Source: Endozoicomonas sp965261315
GTDB lineage: Bacteria; Pseudomonadota; Gammaproteobacteria; Pseudomonadales; Endozoicomonadaceae
Assembly (NCBI GenBank): GCA_965261315.1
Contig: CBDHDM010000048.1
Span: 24,789-88,788 of the forward strand
Direction of reading: 5' to 3'
DNA length: 64,000 nucleotides
How positions within the stretch are numbered: position 1 is the first letter of the stretch; each line of letters opens with the position of its first letter. The notes under the pieces are model-generated. The model was not told the origin of the DNA, made no database searches, and saw only the letters and a list, made by a program, of their open reading frames with translations. Shown here piece after piece: positions 44,132-53,500 of this stretch. The translations under genes were made by a program, and so were the position numbers.

Positions 44132-45747
44132 GAGCCTGTCGGACTTAGAGACAAAATTTGGAGAATGAGGCCAAAAACTCTCAATTTTTCCGGATCAGCC
44201 TCTGACACGCACTGATTTCACCAGTTGCTCATGCCATAACGTCCAAATAGATGCGATAAGCAACCTGTAAGCCCGTGAAAACAGCATAAAAGTTAGACCG
44301 TTCTGAAGATCTTTCAGCATTAGGCTGAACATTTTCTTCAGGTTAAAGCACATGCACAAGAGATCCCATTCGGCAGACACAGCTTCAAGGCCGCGAACCA
44401 GGAATTGGCGGTAACCCATCACTTCTTTTTGTATGCCAAATGTTGGTTCAATAGTGCTTTTCCGCAGTGCATATACCGCTCGCCCTTCCTTGGTTGATAA
44501 TCGCCAGCGCATCAAATCCAGTGCAGTAACATCGTCGCCTTCAGGCATCGGATCATCAGGCTTAAAACGCTCCAACAGGGGTTTGTTATGGGCATCCCGC
44601 TTTTCTGCAATGTAAGGTATAGCACCAAAGTTATCCACAGCAGACACGTTGGCCTGGCTGAAGTAACCCGTATCAGCAAGGAGCGCAGGGGGCTTGCCAA
44701 TCACCTCTTCACGTGAAGCCAGTACTTCAAGAGCTGGCTCGATCTGTTGTTTGTCATTCGTCGCTTGAGTGACGTGATTTTCAACGATCAGGCCACTGTC
44801 AGTATCGACTGCTGCCTGTACGTTGTAGGCCTGCACAAAGCCACTGCCTGATGTGGGCATTATGCGTGATTCCGGGTCAGTCAGGTTGACCTGATCCTTG
44901 TCTCCAGGGCTTGGAACCGGTGCCTTGGGCTCTTTGCCCCGGGGCTTTTTTCCTGTTTTTTTGACGGCTTCACGACGGGCAATTTTTTCCTGATGCTCTG
45001 CCAGTTCCTGTTGATAACGATCTTCGGCTCGCCGCTCAATTTCAGCCTTGGCGTCAGCAATCACCTTAAGACGATCCTCCCTGCGCTTGAGCTCATCAGG
45101 AATGGAAAGCGCATCCGGAAGTTGTTCTGTATCTGCTTTCTCAGCCATCTTGAGAAGCTCTTCAACTTCTGCCTTGAGCTGTGCCTCAAGTTTGCAGGCG
45201 TGCTTGTAACTGAGTGCCTTGTGCTTGCTGGCATTGGCTTTCATTTTGGTACCATCGAGGCTGATGGTGCCCATTTTCAACCAGTTGGCTTGCCTGGCAA
45301 TCAATAATATCTGGACGAACAGTGCGCTGATTTCTTTACGGAAGCGCTTGCGAAAGGTATTGATACTGTCGTGATCGGGATGCTCATTGGCGCAGATGTA
45401 TCGAAAGGCGATGGAGTCATAAGTCGCTTTCTCAAGCTTGCGGCTGGAAAATACCCCTGTCGCATACCCATAAAACAGTAGCGATAACATGAGAGCAGGG
45501 TGCCAAGCTTTCGACCCTGTTCCTTTATATGCACTGGTAAAAGAAGTGAGATCAAGCTGTTCAACTACTTCGACAACAAAACGGGCGAGATGCACCTCCG
45601 GCAAATAATCCTGCACAGAAGCAGGAAAGAAGTCAGGGGTATCTCGGTCAATGGGTTTGAAAGTCCATTTTTTCATTGGCAGACTTGCTTTCGTTTACGA
45701 TCTTGTCGAGGATTATACTCAAAAATTGTGCTAAGTCCGACAGGCTC
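44132..45747 (-). mobile_element. IS1182-family element with CTAG flanks
   Basis: Perfect terminal inverted repeats (GAGCCTGTCGGACTTAG from 44132 and its complement ending at 45747) are bracketed by CTAG on both sides (44128-44131 and 45748-45751), consistent with a 4-bp palindromic target duplication. The single transposase gene is complete, so the element is probably functional. Confidence 0.9.
44195..45676 (-). CDS. IS1182-family transposase
   Basis: A 493-aa DDE transposase: opening FKPIDRDTPDFFPASVQDYLPEVHLARFVVE, HPALMLSLLFYGYATGVFSSRKLE, the Asp in ISLDGTKMKANASKHKALSY, a charged insertion (residues ~160-260, including KKTGKKPRGKEPK), QAAVDTDSGLIV, LLADTGYFS and the Glu in STIEPTFGIQKEVMGYRQFLVRG. 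Length and motif order are those of intact IS1182 enzymes. Confidence 0.92.
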   Translation of the reverse strand: MKKWTFKPIDRDTPDFFPASVQDYLPEVHLARFVVEVVEQLDLTSFTSAYKGTGSKAWHPALMLSLLFYGYATGVFSSRKLEKATYDSIAFRYICANEHPDHDSINTFRKRFRKEISALFVQILLIARQANWLKMGTISLDGTKMKANASKHKALSYKHACKLEAQLKAEVEELLKMAEKADTEQLPDALSIPDELKRREDRLKVIADAKAEIERRAEDRYQQELAEHQEKIARREAVKKTGKKPRGKEPKAPVPSPGDKDQVNLTDPESRIMPTSGSGFVQAYNVQAAVDTDSGLIVENHVTQATNDKQQIEPALEVLASREEVIGKPPALLADTGYFSQANVSAVDNFGAIPYIAEKRDAHNKPLLERFKPDDPMPEGDDVTALDLMRWRLSTKEGRAVYALRKSTIEPTFGIQKEVMGYRQFLVRGLEAVSAEWDLLCMCFNLKKMFSLMLKDLQNGLTFMLFSRAYRLLIASIWTLWHEQLVKSVRVRG

Positions 45748-45751
45748 CTAG

Positions 45752-45867
45752 GTGGCGTTGAAAATGCTGAATTTACAAAAGCTGGTTTTATAGGTGCTAA
45801 AATTTCCAGAATGGGCCTGAATAAGAAATTTATAAGGATTTTAATGGTTGTTTTCTTAATAAAATAA
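45752..45867 (+). pseudogene. 3' remnant of a gene split by the IS1182 element
   Basis: The frame right of the IS encodes GGVENAEFTKAGFIGAKISRM and ends RILMVVFLIK. If the IS and one CTAG copy are removed, the codons from ~44093 (GGRWPLHVFTL) join it in frame, showing that the IS entered an already truncated gene. The ending resembles a TauE/TSUP-type membrane protein C-terminus, but this is weak. Confidence 0.5.
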
Positions 45868-45906
45868 ATTAGAACTTTAGTACATTTTATCCGTAAAACC
45901 TTCAGG

Positions 45907-46887
45907 ATGCAGGTACGATTTATGGGGCGGCTTTTTTTATTTTTTAAGCAGATTTTTCAGGACAGCATCAGCGTCAGCTGGACCCTGTTCCGCATTATGA
46001 TTCCCACCATTCTTGTACTTAAGGTTATCGAAGCGCTAGGTGGTATCGCTTATCTTAGCCAGATGCTGGATCCGTTGATGTCCGCAGTTGGTCTACCCAG
46101 TGAGCTGGGGATTGTCTGGGCAACAACATTGCTGGTTAACATCTACAGTGGGCTGCTGGTACTGATTAATTTAAATATGGAGCTGAGTGTTGCCCAGGTA
46201 TCGGTGATTGGCAGCATGATGTTGCTCGCTCACTCATTGCCGCTGGAAGGTGCTATCTCCAGAAAGGCGGGCGTGTCACTTTGGGTGACGACGCTGGTAA
46301 GGGTTGGTGCCAGCTTTCTCTTTGGGCTACTGCTCTATCATTTTTATGAGATAACAGGGCTGTCGCAGCAGGAAGTAAACATGCTGCTGCAGCAAAATGG
46401 AACGGGTTCAGACATTGGTCTGATGGGCTGGGCAATGGCTCAGATAAAAAACCTGGTCATGATTTATCTGGTTTTAACGTTGCTCTTGCTGGTGCTGCGC
46501 ATTCTGAAGCTGCTGGGTATTGAAGCATTGATGACCAAGGTGCTCAGCCCATTGTTGACGTTTCTTGGCATCAGCCGGGAGGCAACCAGCCTGACCATTG
46601 TTGGAGTGACCCTTGGGCTCTCATACGGCGGTGGGTTATTAATACAGGAGGCTCGAAACGGGCACGTTCAGCCCAGAGATATCTTCTGTGCCATTATGTT
46701 ACTCAACCTGCTGCACAGTGTGATTGAAGATACCCTGTTGATACTGCTGATGGGTGCCGATCTTAGTGCCATTCTCTGGGGGCGCATGATTTTTTCAATT
46801 CTGCTGGTTTCATTAATATCGCTTTGTATGCGGGTTTTTGTGGTCGATAAGTATCAGAAATATTTTTATCGTTCGGTTGCCGGTTGA
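45907..46887 (+). CDS. Nucleoside-recognition (GATE) domain membrane protein
   Basis: A 326-aa integral membrane protein with about eight hydrophobic segments and two nucleoside-recognition (GATE, PF07670) type repeats: ~residues 30-160 (LKVIEALGGIAYLSQMLDPLMSAVGLP) and ~190-315 (ILKLLGIEALMTKVLSPLLTFLGIS). The same repeat occurs in SpmA/SpmB and nucleoside transporters. Substrate unknown; nucleoside or ion transport is inferred. It starts soon after the IS1182-associated remnant. Confidence 0.75.
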   Translation: MQVRFMGRLFLFFKQIFQDSISVSWTLFRIMIPTILVLKVIEALGGIAYLSQMLDPLMSAVGLPSELGIVWATTLLVNIYSGLLVLINLNMELSVAQVSVIGSMMLLAHSLPLEGAISRKAGVSLWVTTLVRVGASFLFGLLLYHFYEITGLSQQEVNMLLQQNGTGSDIGLMGWAMAQIKNLVMIYLVLTLLLLVLRILKLLGIEALMTKVLSPLLTFLGISREATSLTIVGVTLGLSYGGGLLIQEARNGHVQPRDIFCAIMLLNLLHSVIEDTLLILLMGADLSAILWGRMIFSILLVSLISLCMRVFVVDKYQKYFYRSVAG

Positions 46888-46940
46888 TTGCTCTATCAGT
46901 TATTTAAACGCTAAAGGAATGAGTTTCGGGCGCTATACAT

Positions 46941-47555
46941 TTGTACGACTACATACCACAACTTATGTCAGTGGCCATGATTGCTGTCTTTATGGCAGTC
47001 AGTCCCGGTGCTGACTTTGTGATGATAACCAGGAACAGCATCTTCTACAGCAGGCGGGCAGGGTTGTTCTCCGCCCTGGGGATAAGTGCTGCTATCTGGC
47101 TGCACGTTGCTTACTCGATAGCAGGGCTTGCGGTCATCATATCAAAGTCGATTCTGCTATTTTCCATTGTTAAATACCTGGGGGCAGCCTATTTGATTTA
47201 TATTGGCTGGAAAACCGTCAAAACCAGGAGCGATCTGGAAATTGGGCATGTGTCTGGGTCGATCAGTGCTTTGTCAGCGTTCAAAGAGGGCTTTATTACC
47301 AATGCCCTGAATCCCAAAACGACGATTTTCTTTCTCAGCCTGTTTACCCAAGTGGTCAGTCCGGAAACACCGCTTGTCATTCAGGTTGTATACGGCGCCA
47401 TTATTTCAATGGCTCACTTGCTCTGGTTCAGTTGTGTTTCCATATTTCTAACGCAGCCTAAACTGCTGGCACTGTTCCAAAGGTCAAAACGGACTATAGA
47501 GAAGTTGGTGGGTGGTGTTTTGATTGCCTTTGGTATTAAGGTTGCGGCCAGCTGA
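46941..47555 (+). CDS. LysE/RhtB-family amino-acid exporter
   Basis: A 204-aa transporter with six hydrophobic segments. The family motif AVSPGADFVMITRNS is near the N-terminus, followed by GISAAIWLHVAYSIAGLAVII, YLGAAYLIYIGWKT, EGFITNALNPKTTIFF and the C-terminal GGVLIAFGIKVAAS. The frame begins at TTG 46941; ATG 46968 would leave too short an N-terminus before the PGxD motif, so TTG is preferred. It probably exports an amino acid such as threonine, lysine or homoserine lactone. Confidence 0.85.
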   Translation: MYDYIPQLMSVAMIAVFMAVSPGADFVMITRNSIFYSRRAGLFSALGISAAIWLHVAYSIAGLAVIISKSILLFSIVKYLGAAYLIYIGWKTVKTRSDLEIGHVSGSISALSAFKEGFITNALNPKTTIFFLSLFTQVVSPETPLVIQVVYGAIISMAHLLWFSCVSIFLTQPKLLALFQRSKRTIEKLVGGVLIAFGIKVAAS

Positions 47556-47572
47556 GGCGGGGAGAAATCTAA

Positions 47573-47731
47573 CTTGCAACTTCACTAAGAAGTATTACTA
47601 CACTGGTTAAGGAATTAATAAATCAGTCTGGTGTAAAGTCGGATGTCGTTTATATCACCGGCGGCTCTGCCCGTTCCCCGATATTAAGGAAGGCAATTTT
47701 TTTTAAATTTATACTCTCAGTTGGCCTGTAA
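47573..47731 (+). pseudogene. C-terminal fragment of YegD-like Hsp70-family chaperone
   Basis: The open frame between in-frame stops at 47570 and 47729 encodes LVKELINQSGVKSDVVYITGGSARSPILRKAI, matching the phosphate-2/adenosine region of YegD-type Hsp70-like proteins (LTGGTARSPVLR). No start codon or ATPase N-lobe is present. Confidence 0.6.
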
Positions 47732-47818
47732 TAGTGCAGGAATAAGGAATTTTGGATAATATCGCACCCGAATAACGATAATAATTATTGTCCGGCGATT
47801 CGCTGGCAGGAGTATCGG

Positions 47819-48352
47819 GTGCCTCCATCTTTTCCCCTTTCCTGGCGTATAAAGCGCTTATATGTCCGTTTTATGCTGGCTTTCATTGGTCATGGACTGG
47901 CCAAGGCCTGTCGAACTGACCAGATTATTAAAAATGAAATCGCATCGCTTCCAGACGGTTTTACCTTTTCCATGAGTGTTATGCCCAGTGGCCCTTGTCT
48001 CTATATGAAAAAAGACGACGGATGTATAAAGCCGGGCCGGAAAAAAAGTGAAACAAAGCCCGATGTGGATATTCAATTCAAGCACCTTGCCCATGCCTTT
48101 GGCATGCTCTCCTTTCAGGAAGGCACAGCCGATGCCTTTGCCAGAGAGAGAATGGTGGTCGATGGCGATATTCCAGCCTCTATGAAACTGGTTCGTTGTT
48201 TTGAACGGCTCGAAGTGCTCACACTGCCAAAGTTCATAGGCCGAAAAATTATGCGTCATTACCCAGACATTTCATTCGTGGAAAAGCTGATGAGCGCGTT
48301 TCAAATTTATCTGGGTGTATTTGCTGGTTTTGTGATGGGGATTGTCAAATGA
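47819..48352 (+). CDS. SCP2-like (sterol-carrier) domain protein
   Basis: A 177-aa protein beginning at GTG 47819 after GGCAGGAG. The segments FTFSMSVMPSGPCLYMKKDDG, KPDVDIQFKHLAHAFGMLSFQEGTADAFARERM and VVDGDIPASMKLVRCF fit an SCP2-type lipid-binding fold. Hydrophobic ends (residues ~15-28 and 155-175) suggest membrane association. The stop overlaps the start of the alcohol dehydrogenase (ATGA), indicating translational coupling. The combined role is unknown. Confidence 0.6.
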   Translation: MPPSFPLSWRIKRLYVRFMLAFIGHGLAKACRTDQIIKNEIASLPDGFTFSMSVMPSGPCLYMKKDDGCIKPGRKKSETKPDVDIQFKHLAHAFGMLSFQEGTADAFARERMVVDGDIPASMKLVRCFERLEVLTLPKFIGRKIMRHYPDISFVEKLMSAFQIYLGVFAGFVMGIVK

Positions 48353-49533
48353 GTCGCAGCTATTATGAATTCTTCAATCCGGTAAAAATTGTTTCAGGCA
48401 GTGAGGCACTGGAGCATATGCCCTATGAACTGGCCAGCCTTGGGGCTAAAAGGCCATTGATTATTACGGATGATGGTGTGCTTCAGGCCGGTTTAATTGA
48501 GCCTGTTAAACGGGCTCTGGTGGTCGGGGAGGTTCCGATGGCTGGTATCTATAGCGACGTACCACCGGACTCGTCAACCCGTGTTGTCTCTGCAATTACC
48601 CAGGTTTACCGGGAAAGTGGTGCGGATGGGATTATTGCGGTTGGTGGTGGATCGGTCATCGACACATCGAAGGCGGTAAATATCCTTGTATCCGAAGGTG
48701 GCAATGACCTGCTGGCGTACAGTGGTGTTGGTGCACTGACGAAACGACTAAAGCCGTTATTTATTCTGCCAACAACGGCGGGCACAGGCTCGGAAGTGAC
48801 CAAGGTTGCGGTTATTCGTGATGATGCCAGTGGACGTAAAGTGCCTTACGGCTCTTCATTCCTGATGCCCGACGTGGCGGTCCTGGATCCCCGGATGACC
48901 CTGACATTGCCACCGCATATCACAGCAGCCACAGCCATGGATGCAATGACTCATGCGATTGAAGCTTTCATTGGTACGGCGAAGAATCCACTTAGTGATG
49001 CTTATGCCGTTGCAGCCATTAAAGGCATACGGGAAAACCTGATTCGAGTGCTCGCCGAGCCCAAGAGCAAAGATATCCGGTTGAAACTGGCTGAGTCGGC
49101 AACGATGGCAGGCATTGCCTTTTCCAACTCCATGGTTGGATTGGTACATGCCATCGGACACTCTCTGGGAGCAATAACTCATCTTCCCCATGGTGTCTGT
49201 ATGAGCCTGATGTTGCCTTATGTATTGGAATACAACCTTCCCCGGTGCGAAAAAGCAATTGGTGAACTGCTGCTTCCTCTGGCTGGTGCTGATTTTTACA
49301 GCAAAATACCTGAAGAGCGGCGAGCTGCTGAAACCATCATCTACATTCGAGCCATGCGGGATGAGCTGTTTGAGAAAACAGGCCTTCCCCGAACCTTGTC
49401 AGAAAGCGGCAAGATTAAGGAGTCTCAACTGGAAGACGTTGCCCGTATGAGTATTGACGATGGAGCACTGCTCTATAACCGGGTGGATGCCAGTTATGAG
49501 CAGGTACTGGGACTATTAAAGTCAGCCTGGTAA
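48349..49533 (+). CDS. Iron-containing alcohol dehydrogenase
   Basis: A 394-aa group III dehydrogenase. NAD(P) binding is seen in IIAVGGGSVIDTSKAVNIL and LPTTAGTGSEVTK. The iron ligands are in DAMTHAIEAF (Asp, His), GLVHAIGHSLGA and HLPHGVCMSLMLP (His residues). It reduces or oxidises short alcohols or aldehydes; the substrate cannot be specified. It overlaps the SCP2-like gene by 4 bp and its last 12 bp overlap the convergent jetD. Confidence 0.92.
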   Translation: MSRSYYEFFNPVKIVSGSEALEHMPYELASLGAKRPLIITDDGVLQAGLIEPVKRALVVGEVPMAGIYSDVPPDSSTRVVSAITQVYRESGADGIIAVGGGSVIDTSKAVNILVSEGGNDLLAYSGVGALTKRLKPLFILPTTAGTGSEVTKVAVIRDDASGRKVPYGSSFLMPDVAVLDPRMTLTLPPHITAATAMDAMTHAIEAFIGTAKNPLSDAYAVAAIKGIRENLIRVLAEPKSKDIRLKLAESATMAGIAFSNSMVGLVHAIGHSLGAITHLPHGVCMSLMLPYVLEYNLPRCEKAIGELLLPLAGADFYSKIPEERRAAETIIYIRAMRDELFEKTGLPRTLSESGKIKESQLEDVARMSIDDGALLYNRVDASYEQVLGLLKSAW

Positions 49534-50559
49534 ACGGTTGGATAGTTCTGACAATGTCATACCGCCTGAGCTGTGCTTGATCAAGGTGTCTTTATCATTA
49601 AGTCGCTCCTGATCTACAGCTCCGGTCAAACCCGGTAAACCCTCTCGATGACGCTGTGTCTCTTTTTCTGTTGCCTTGGTATAAGGATGGTTACGTCCAT
49701 TGTGTAAGTCTGCAACCATCAATAGATAGAGATTGCTTAGCAGGCAGCCGGGTAGACGACGGGTAATGCTTCGATAAATATTCAGCCCTTCATAGTCCAG
49801 ATCACCCCAGAAAAATATATTGGGGTGATCAAGCAGTTGTTGAAGGTTCTGGTTAGGGGATCCAGCCCGGACAAGCCCAACGACAGACTCCGAGGTTTCC
49901 AGAACTTGACTCCATTGCAGGCCATAGCCGAAGGTACAGATCAGAGCCTGATACTCATGAAGACCTGCACGTATGCAAGCTTCAAAACTCTGGGGGTTTT
50001 CGATCAACAGCACCTGTTCAGGATTTTCCGGGCCAGCTAACACGACATAGGTGGTGGATTTCTGAAATTGGTTGGTATCAATACCAAAATGTTTCAGGGC
50101 CTTTTTGTCCAGACTATCCAGAAGTTTTGCCGAACCGAGTAGGTATAGGGCAGATGCCTCATATTTTGTCAGTTGGTAAGCTTCCGGAAGCGCCGCTTTC
50201 AAACCCTGTAGACAGTTCAGCAGCTTTTCCATATCAGCCAGCCGCCAGTCTGCCAGTGCTGTATGACAGGGTTCCAGTACGGCACATTCCGGAAATTTAT
50301 CCAGTACACGCTGCCAGGATCGCAGAGAGTTTTTGACTGGTGGAGGGATGCGGCATTCAAGCTTACCCTGATAGAGACCACTGACAGAACTCAGTAGTTT
50401 TTCCCGCAACAGATCTTTGATAATAACGTCGATGTGTGCGACGGGGATCTTCAGCTGTACTGAGAGTTTGGAGGAAAGGCCGGTAGCCATGGTACTGGTT
50501 TGCTTTTTAGCAAACCAGTCTTCCACCAACCGGCGCTGTTCTTCGGTATAGACTGCCAT
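49522..50559 (-). CDS. jetD: Wadjet JetD: Toprim-domain nuclease subunit
   Basis: A 345-aa protein with an N-terminal winged-helix/arm region and a C-terminal Toprim-like nuclease domain. VLLIENPQSFEA supplies the acidic Glu, FFWGDLDYEGLNIY the GDxD pair, and a later AVDQERL the downstream Glu. In Wadjet/MksBEFG systems this subunit cuts small circular DNA after SMC loop extrusion. The ATG overlaps the jetC stop (TGATG). It is the last gene of the jetABCD operon, the order known for Wadjet. Confidence 0.85.
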   Translation of the reverse strand: MAVYTEEQRRLVEDWFAKKQTSTMATGLSSKLSVQLKIPVAHIDVIIKDLLREKLLSSVSGLYQGKLECRIPPPVKNSLRSWQRVLDKFPECAVLEPCHTALADWRLADMEKLLNCLQGLKAALPEAYQLTKYEASALYLLGSAKLLDSLDKKALKHFGIDTNQFQKSTTYVVLAGPENPEQVLLIENPQSFEACIRAGLHEYQALICTFGYGLQWSQVLETSESVVGLVRAGSPNQNLQQLLDHPNIFFWGDLDYEGLNIYRSITRRLPGCLLSNLYLLMVADLHNGRNHPYTKATEKETQRHREGLPGLTGAVDQERLNDKDTLIKHSSGGMTLSELSNRLPG

Positions 50560-53500
50560 CAGGAAATACCTTCATGCTCTACATGTAGGTGAAACAGGCT
50601 TGCTTCACCTTTGCTACGGCCCAGTGCTTTAGGGCTTACCCGAACACCTTCCTTAACGGTGACATGACCGCCCTTTTGTCCGCCAATAACATTACCGACC
50701 AGATAGGTTGGGAAAATATCCGGATCATTCTCATAGTTGGGGTTGTGAATCAATCCGATCATCTGGAAGCGGCCACGGGTATTGCGCAGGGATTCCAGGG
50801 AATCTTCAATAAGCTGTTTATTGGAAAGTTTACTGAACAGGCCGTCCAGAATAACCACGGACTCACCGGATTTCCTCTCTTTCCGGCGATACTGGCTGGA
50901 CACTGTGCGCAGCTCCCGCTCAATGGCAAACTCGGAAAGTTTTACCAGCCACATCAGGGACAGAGCTTCCCGCTGCCCTTCACTCATATCTTCGTTAAGG
51001 CTGAACAGGTTACCATGTGAGCGTATCGCCTCGTGTTTCAGGCGAATGCGAATATTGGTAAAGAGCTGGCGGTAAATCTGGCTTCGCAGGCTACTTTGCA
51101 GATCTTCCTTCTGCTTTTTTTCACTGCCCACGGGCAGGTTTTTGGCTTTACGACTGCGAATCTTTCTCTGGTCTTCTTCTATTTCTGCCAGCAGGGAGCG
51201 TACCAGGTTGAGAACGCCATCCTCGCTGACGATATCCGCATCAATCACGAAATAGGCATTATCGCCGGATGACTGACTGGCGACTTTTTTCAGAATTTTA
51301 AGATTATCTACTGAGTGCAGAATGATGCTGGAGAGTCTTTTCTGTAGTTCTTCTTCATTACCTAGCATGGACTCCTCCAGAAGCGTCTGTCGCTCCCGGC
51401 TTTTAACCAGCTGTTCGCCAATGGTAGCGATCATGCTGCCAAGGTCTGCCAGTGCTTTGTTGTCTGCCTGCTCAAGATGATTCAGGCGGGTCAATTCAGT
51501 TGCATTAAACCAATGTCGGTCAGTATCCAGAATACGACCCAGGACAGACAAGAAATGACCCTGTTTATCATCGTGGGCTTTTTCACGGTGTTTTAATTCC
51601 CGGTGCAGTTCCTGGGTATTTTCCAGCTCCAGCTGGTCTGACAGTGCTTCGGCACTGGCAAGAATTGCATCAATCTCATCCTCGTTACTGATGTTTCGAT
51701 AGTTTTCTGCTTTTTCATACAGCGGCATGCTTTCCAGTTTTTCCAGATCTTGACTGCTCAGATCGTGAAGCGTCTCCGGGCTGAACCAGGCCAACTGACC
51801 GAGCCATCGGTGTGCCGTTTCATCAACCTGGCGAATGGCGGCAGGCAGCTGTAGCAGAGCTGTATTGATGCGCTCAATCGCTTCCCGTTTATGCTCCTGA
51901 TCAGCCTCGATCTTTTTCAATTGCTGTTGAAGCGAGGCAATCTGCTTTTTCAGATCCGCCGAACCCTGTTGGTCATCCCGGGCACTGAGGTAAGCACGAA
52001 GGCGCTTGAAATTCAGGTTGGCCCGGCACTCCGCACGATGTTTCTGGCTGGTCAGTTCTGCCTTGCGCTCATTGGCGTTGGCCATAAACCCGGGACCACC
52101 CTCTTCAAGATAATTATCGAGCGTTGCCAGGCGGTCTTTTTCTCCCGGCTGATAGACTTCACTGATCTGTTGCCGACATCGCTCTCGTTGCTTCTGGTAT
52201 TGCTCCAGCTCTGAGCAAGACTGTTCATACTGTTCAGAAAGCTGTTCCTGCCGGATGGTCAGTTCCTGAAGCGCATCAGTCACCTGGTTCAGCTGTGCCT
52301 CACCCCCTTCCTGCACAAAGGTCTCTGACTTCTCAAGGGTTCGTCTGGCGTCACCGCTGAGTTGCTCTTCCAGTTTTCTGAGCTTGCCGGACACTTGCTC
52401 AAGTTGTACCTGGCACTGTTGCAGTAGTTCCTTGCAGTCAGCGATGGCGGTATCTCCGCCTTGTTGTTCAAACTGTTCAGCGCTGCGAATCAGTTTTCTA
52501 TTTTCAAACGACAGTTGATTCTTAATGGCCTGCAGAGCAATTTGCTGTTCGGTCAGATTAATCTGCTGTACAGGAAGTTCACTTTCTGCTGAGGCAGTCA
52601 TGGCCTCAGCCGCACTTCTGGCGAGCAGTGTAGCGATGGAATTCGGATCATAGAGTTCAAGGGCCTGTTCCAGATCCTGCAACTTCTGTTGATGTTCAGC
52701 CAGCTCATCTGCAAGCTGTTGCTTCCGCTCTTCAATAAATGATGGATCCAGCAGGGATTTTACCGCCAGACTCTCATAGCCCGTGGCAGCGCCCAGTATG
52801 GTTGCGCTCTGGTTATCCGCCGCCTTCTGCAGTGCATCCCTGGTAAATACCGGTACTGGCAGGCGCTGACGGGCAAACTCATGGGCTGCAGTTTTGGCAT
52901 CGGCTTCAGAAAGCAGTACCGGTGCAAATAACAGGTTATGAGCCTGAGTCAGCCACGACAGTGTTCGGGCGTCTCCTTCCGGCATCAATTCTGTAATTAC
53001 CTGATGCAGTGGCTGTGGTTCCAGTCCAGTGGTCTTCAATAGTTGTGTACATTGATCTTCCACGGCACCTGGGCTGACCGGGTCGGACTCAAGATCCGAT
53101 AATTGTCTTTCAATATCCGCAATACTGCCCTTGACCCTGTCTTGCCCAGTCAGGCTGTGCCGGAAGCGTTCGCTGGCCATGGCAAGCCATTGGCCCGGGT
53201 CGTTCTCCGGGAATTCCTGACGGAAATGCAACAGGTCTGAAAGCAGGCGTTCCAGATTGCTGACCAGTTTCTCCTTTGACTGAACAGCGCTGGACAGTTC
53301 TGTCTGTTGCTCGCTAAGGTATTCTTCCAGCCCTTCCGGTTGCTGATCCGGAAAGACACTGCGGAATGCTTTATGGTCATCCTGCAGAATCACAAGATTT
53401 TCCAGTCGATTTTCCTGTTCTGTGTGCTGTTTGGAGAGGGTCTGGTTTTGAGTGCGTAATGCCTGCTGTTGAGCTTCCAGTCGTTGGGTTAAACCGGCAA

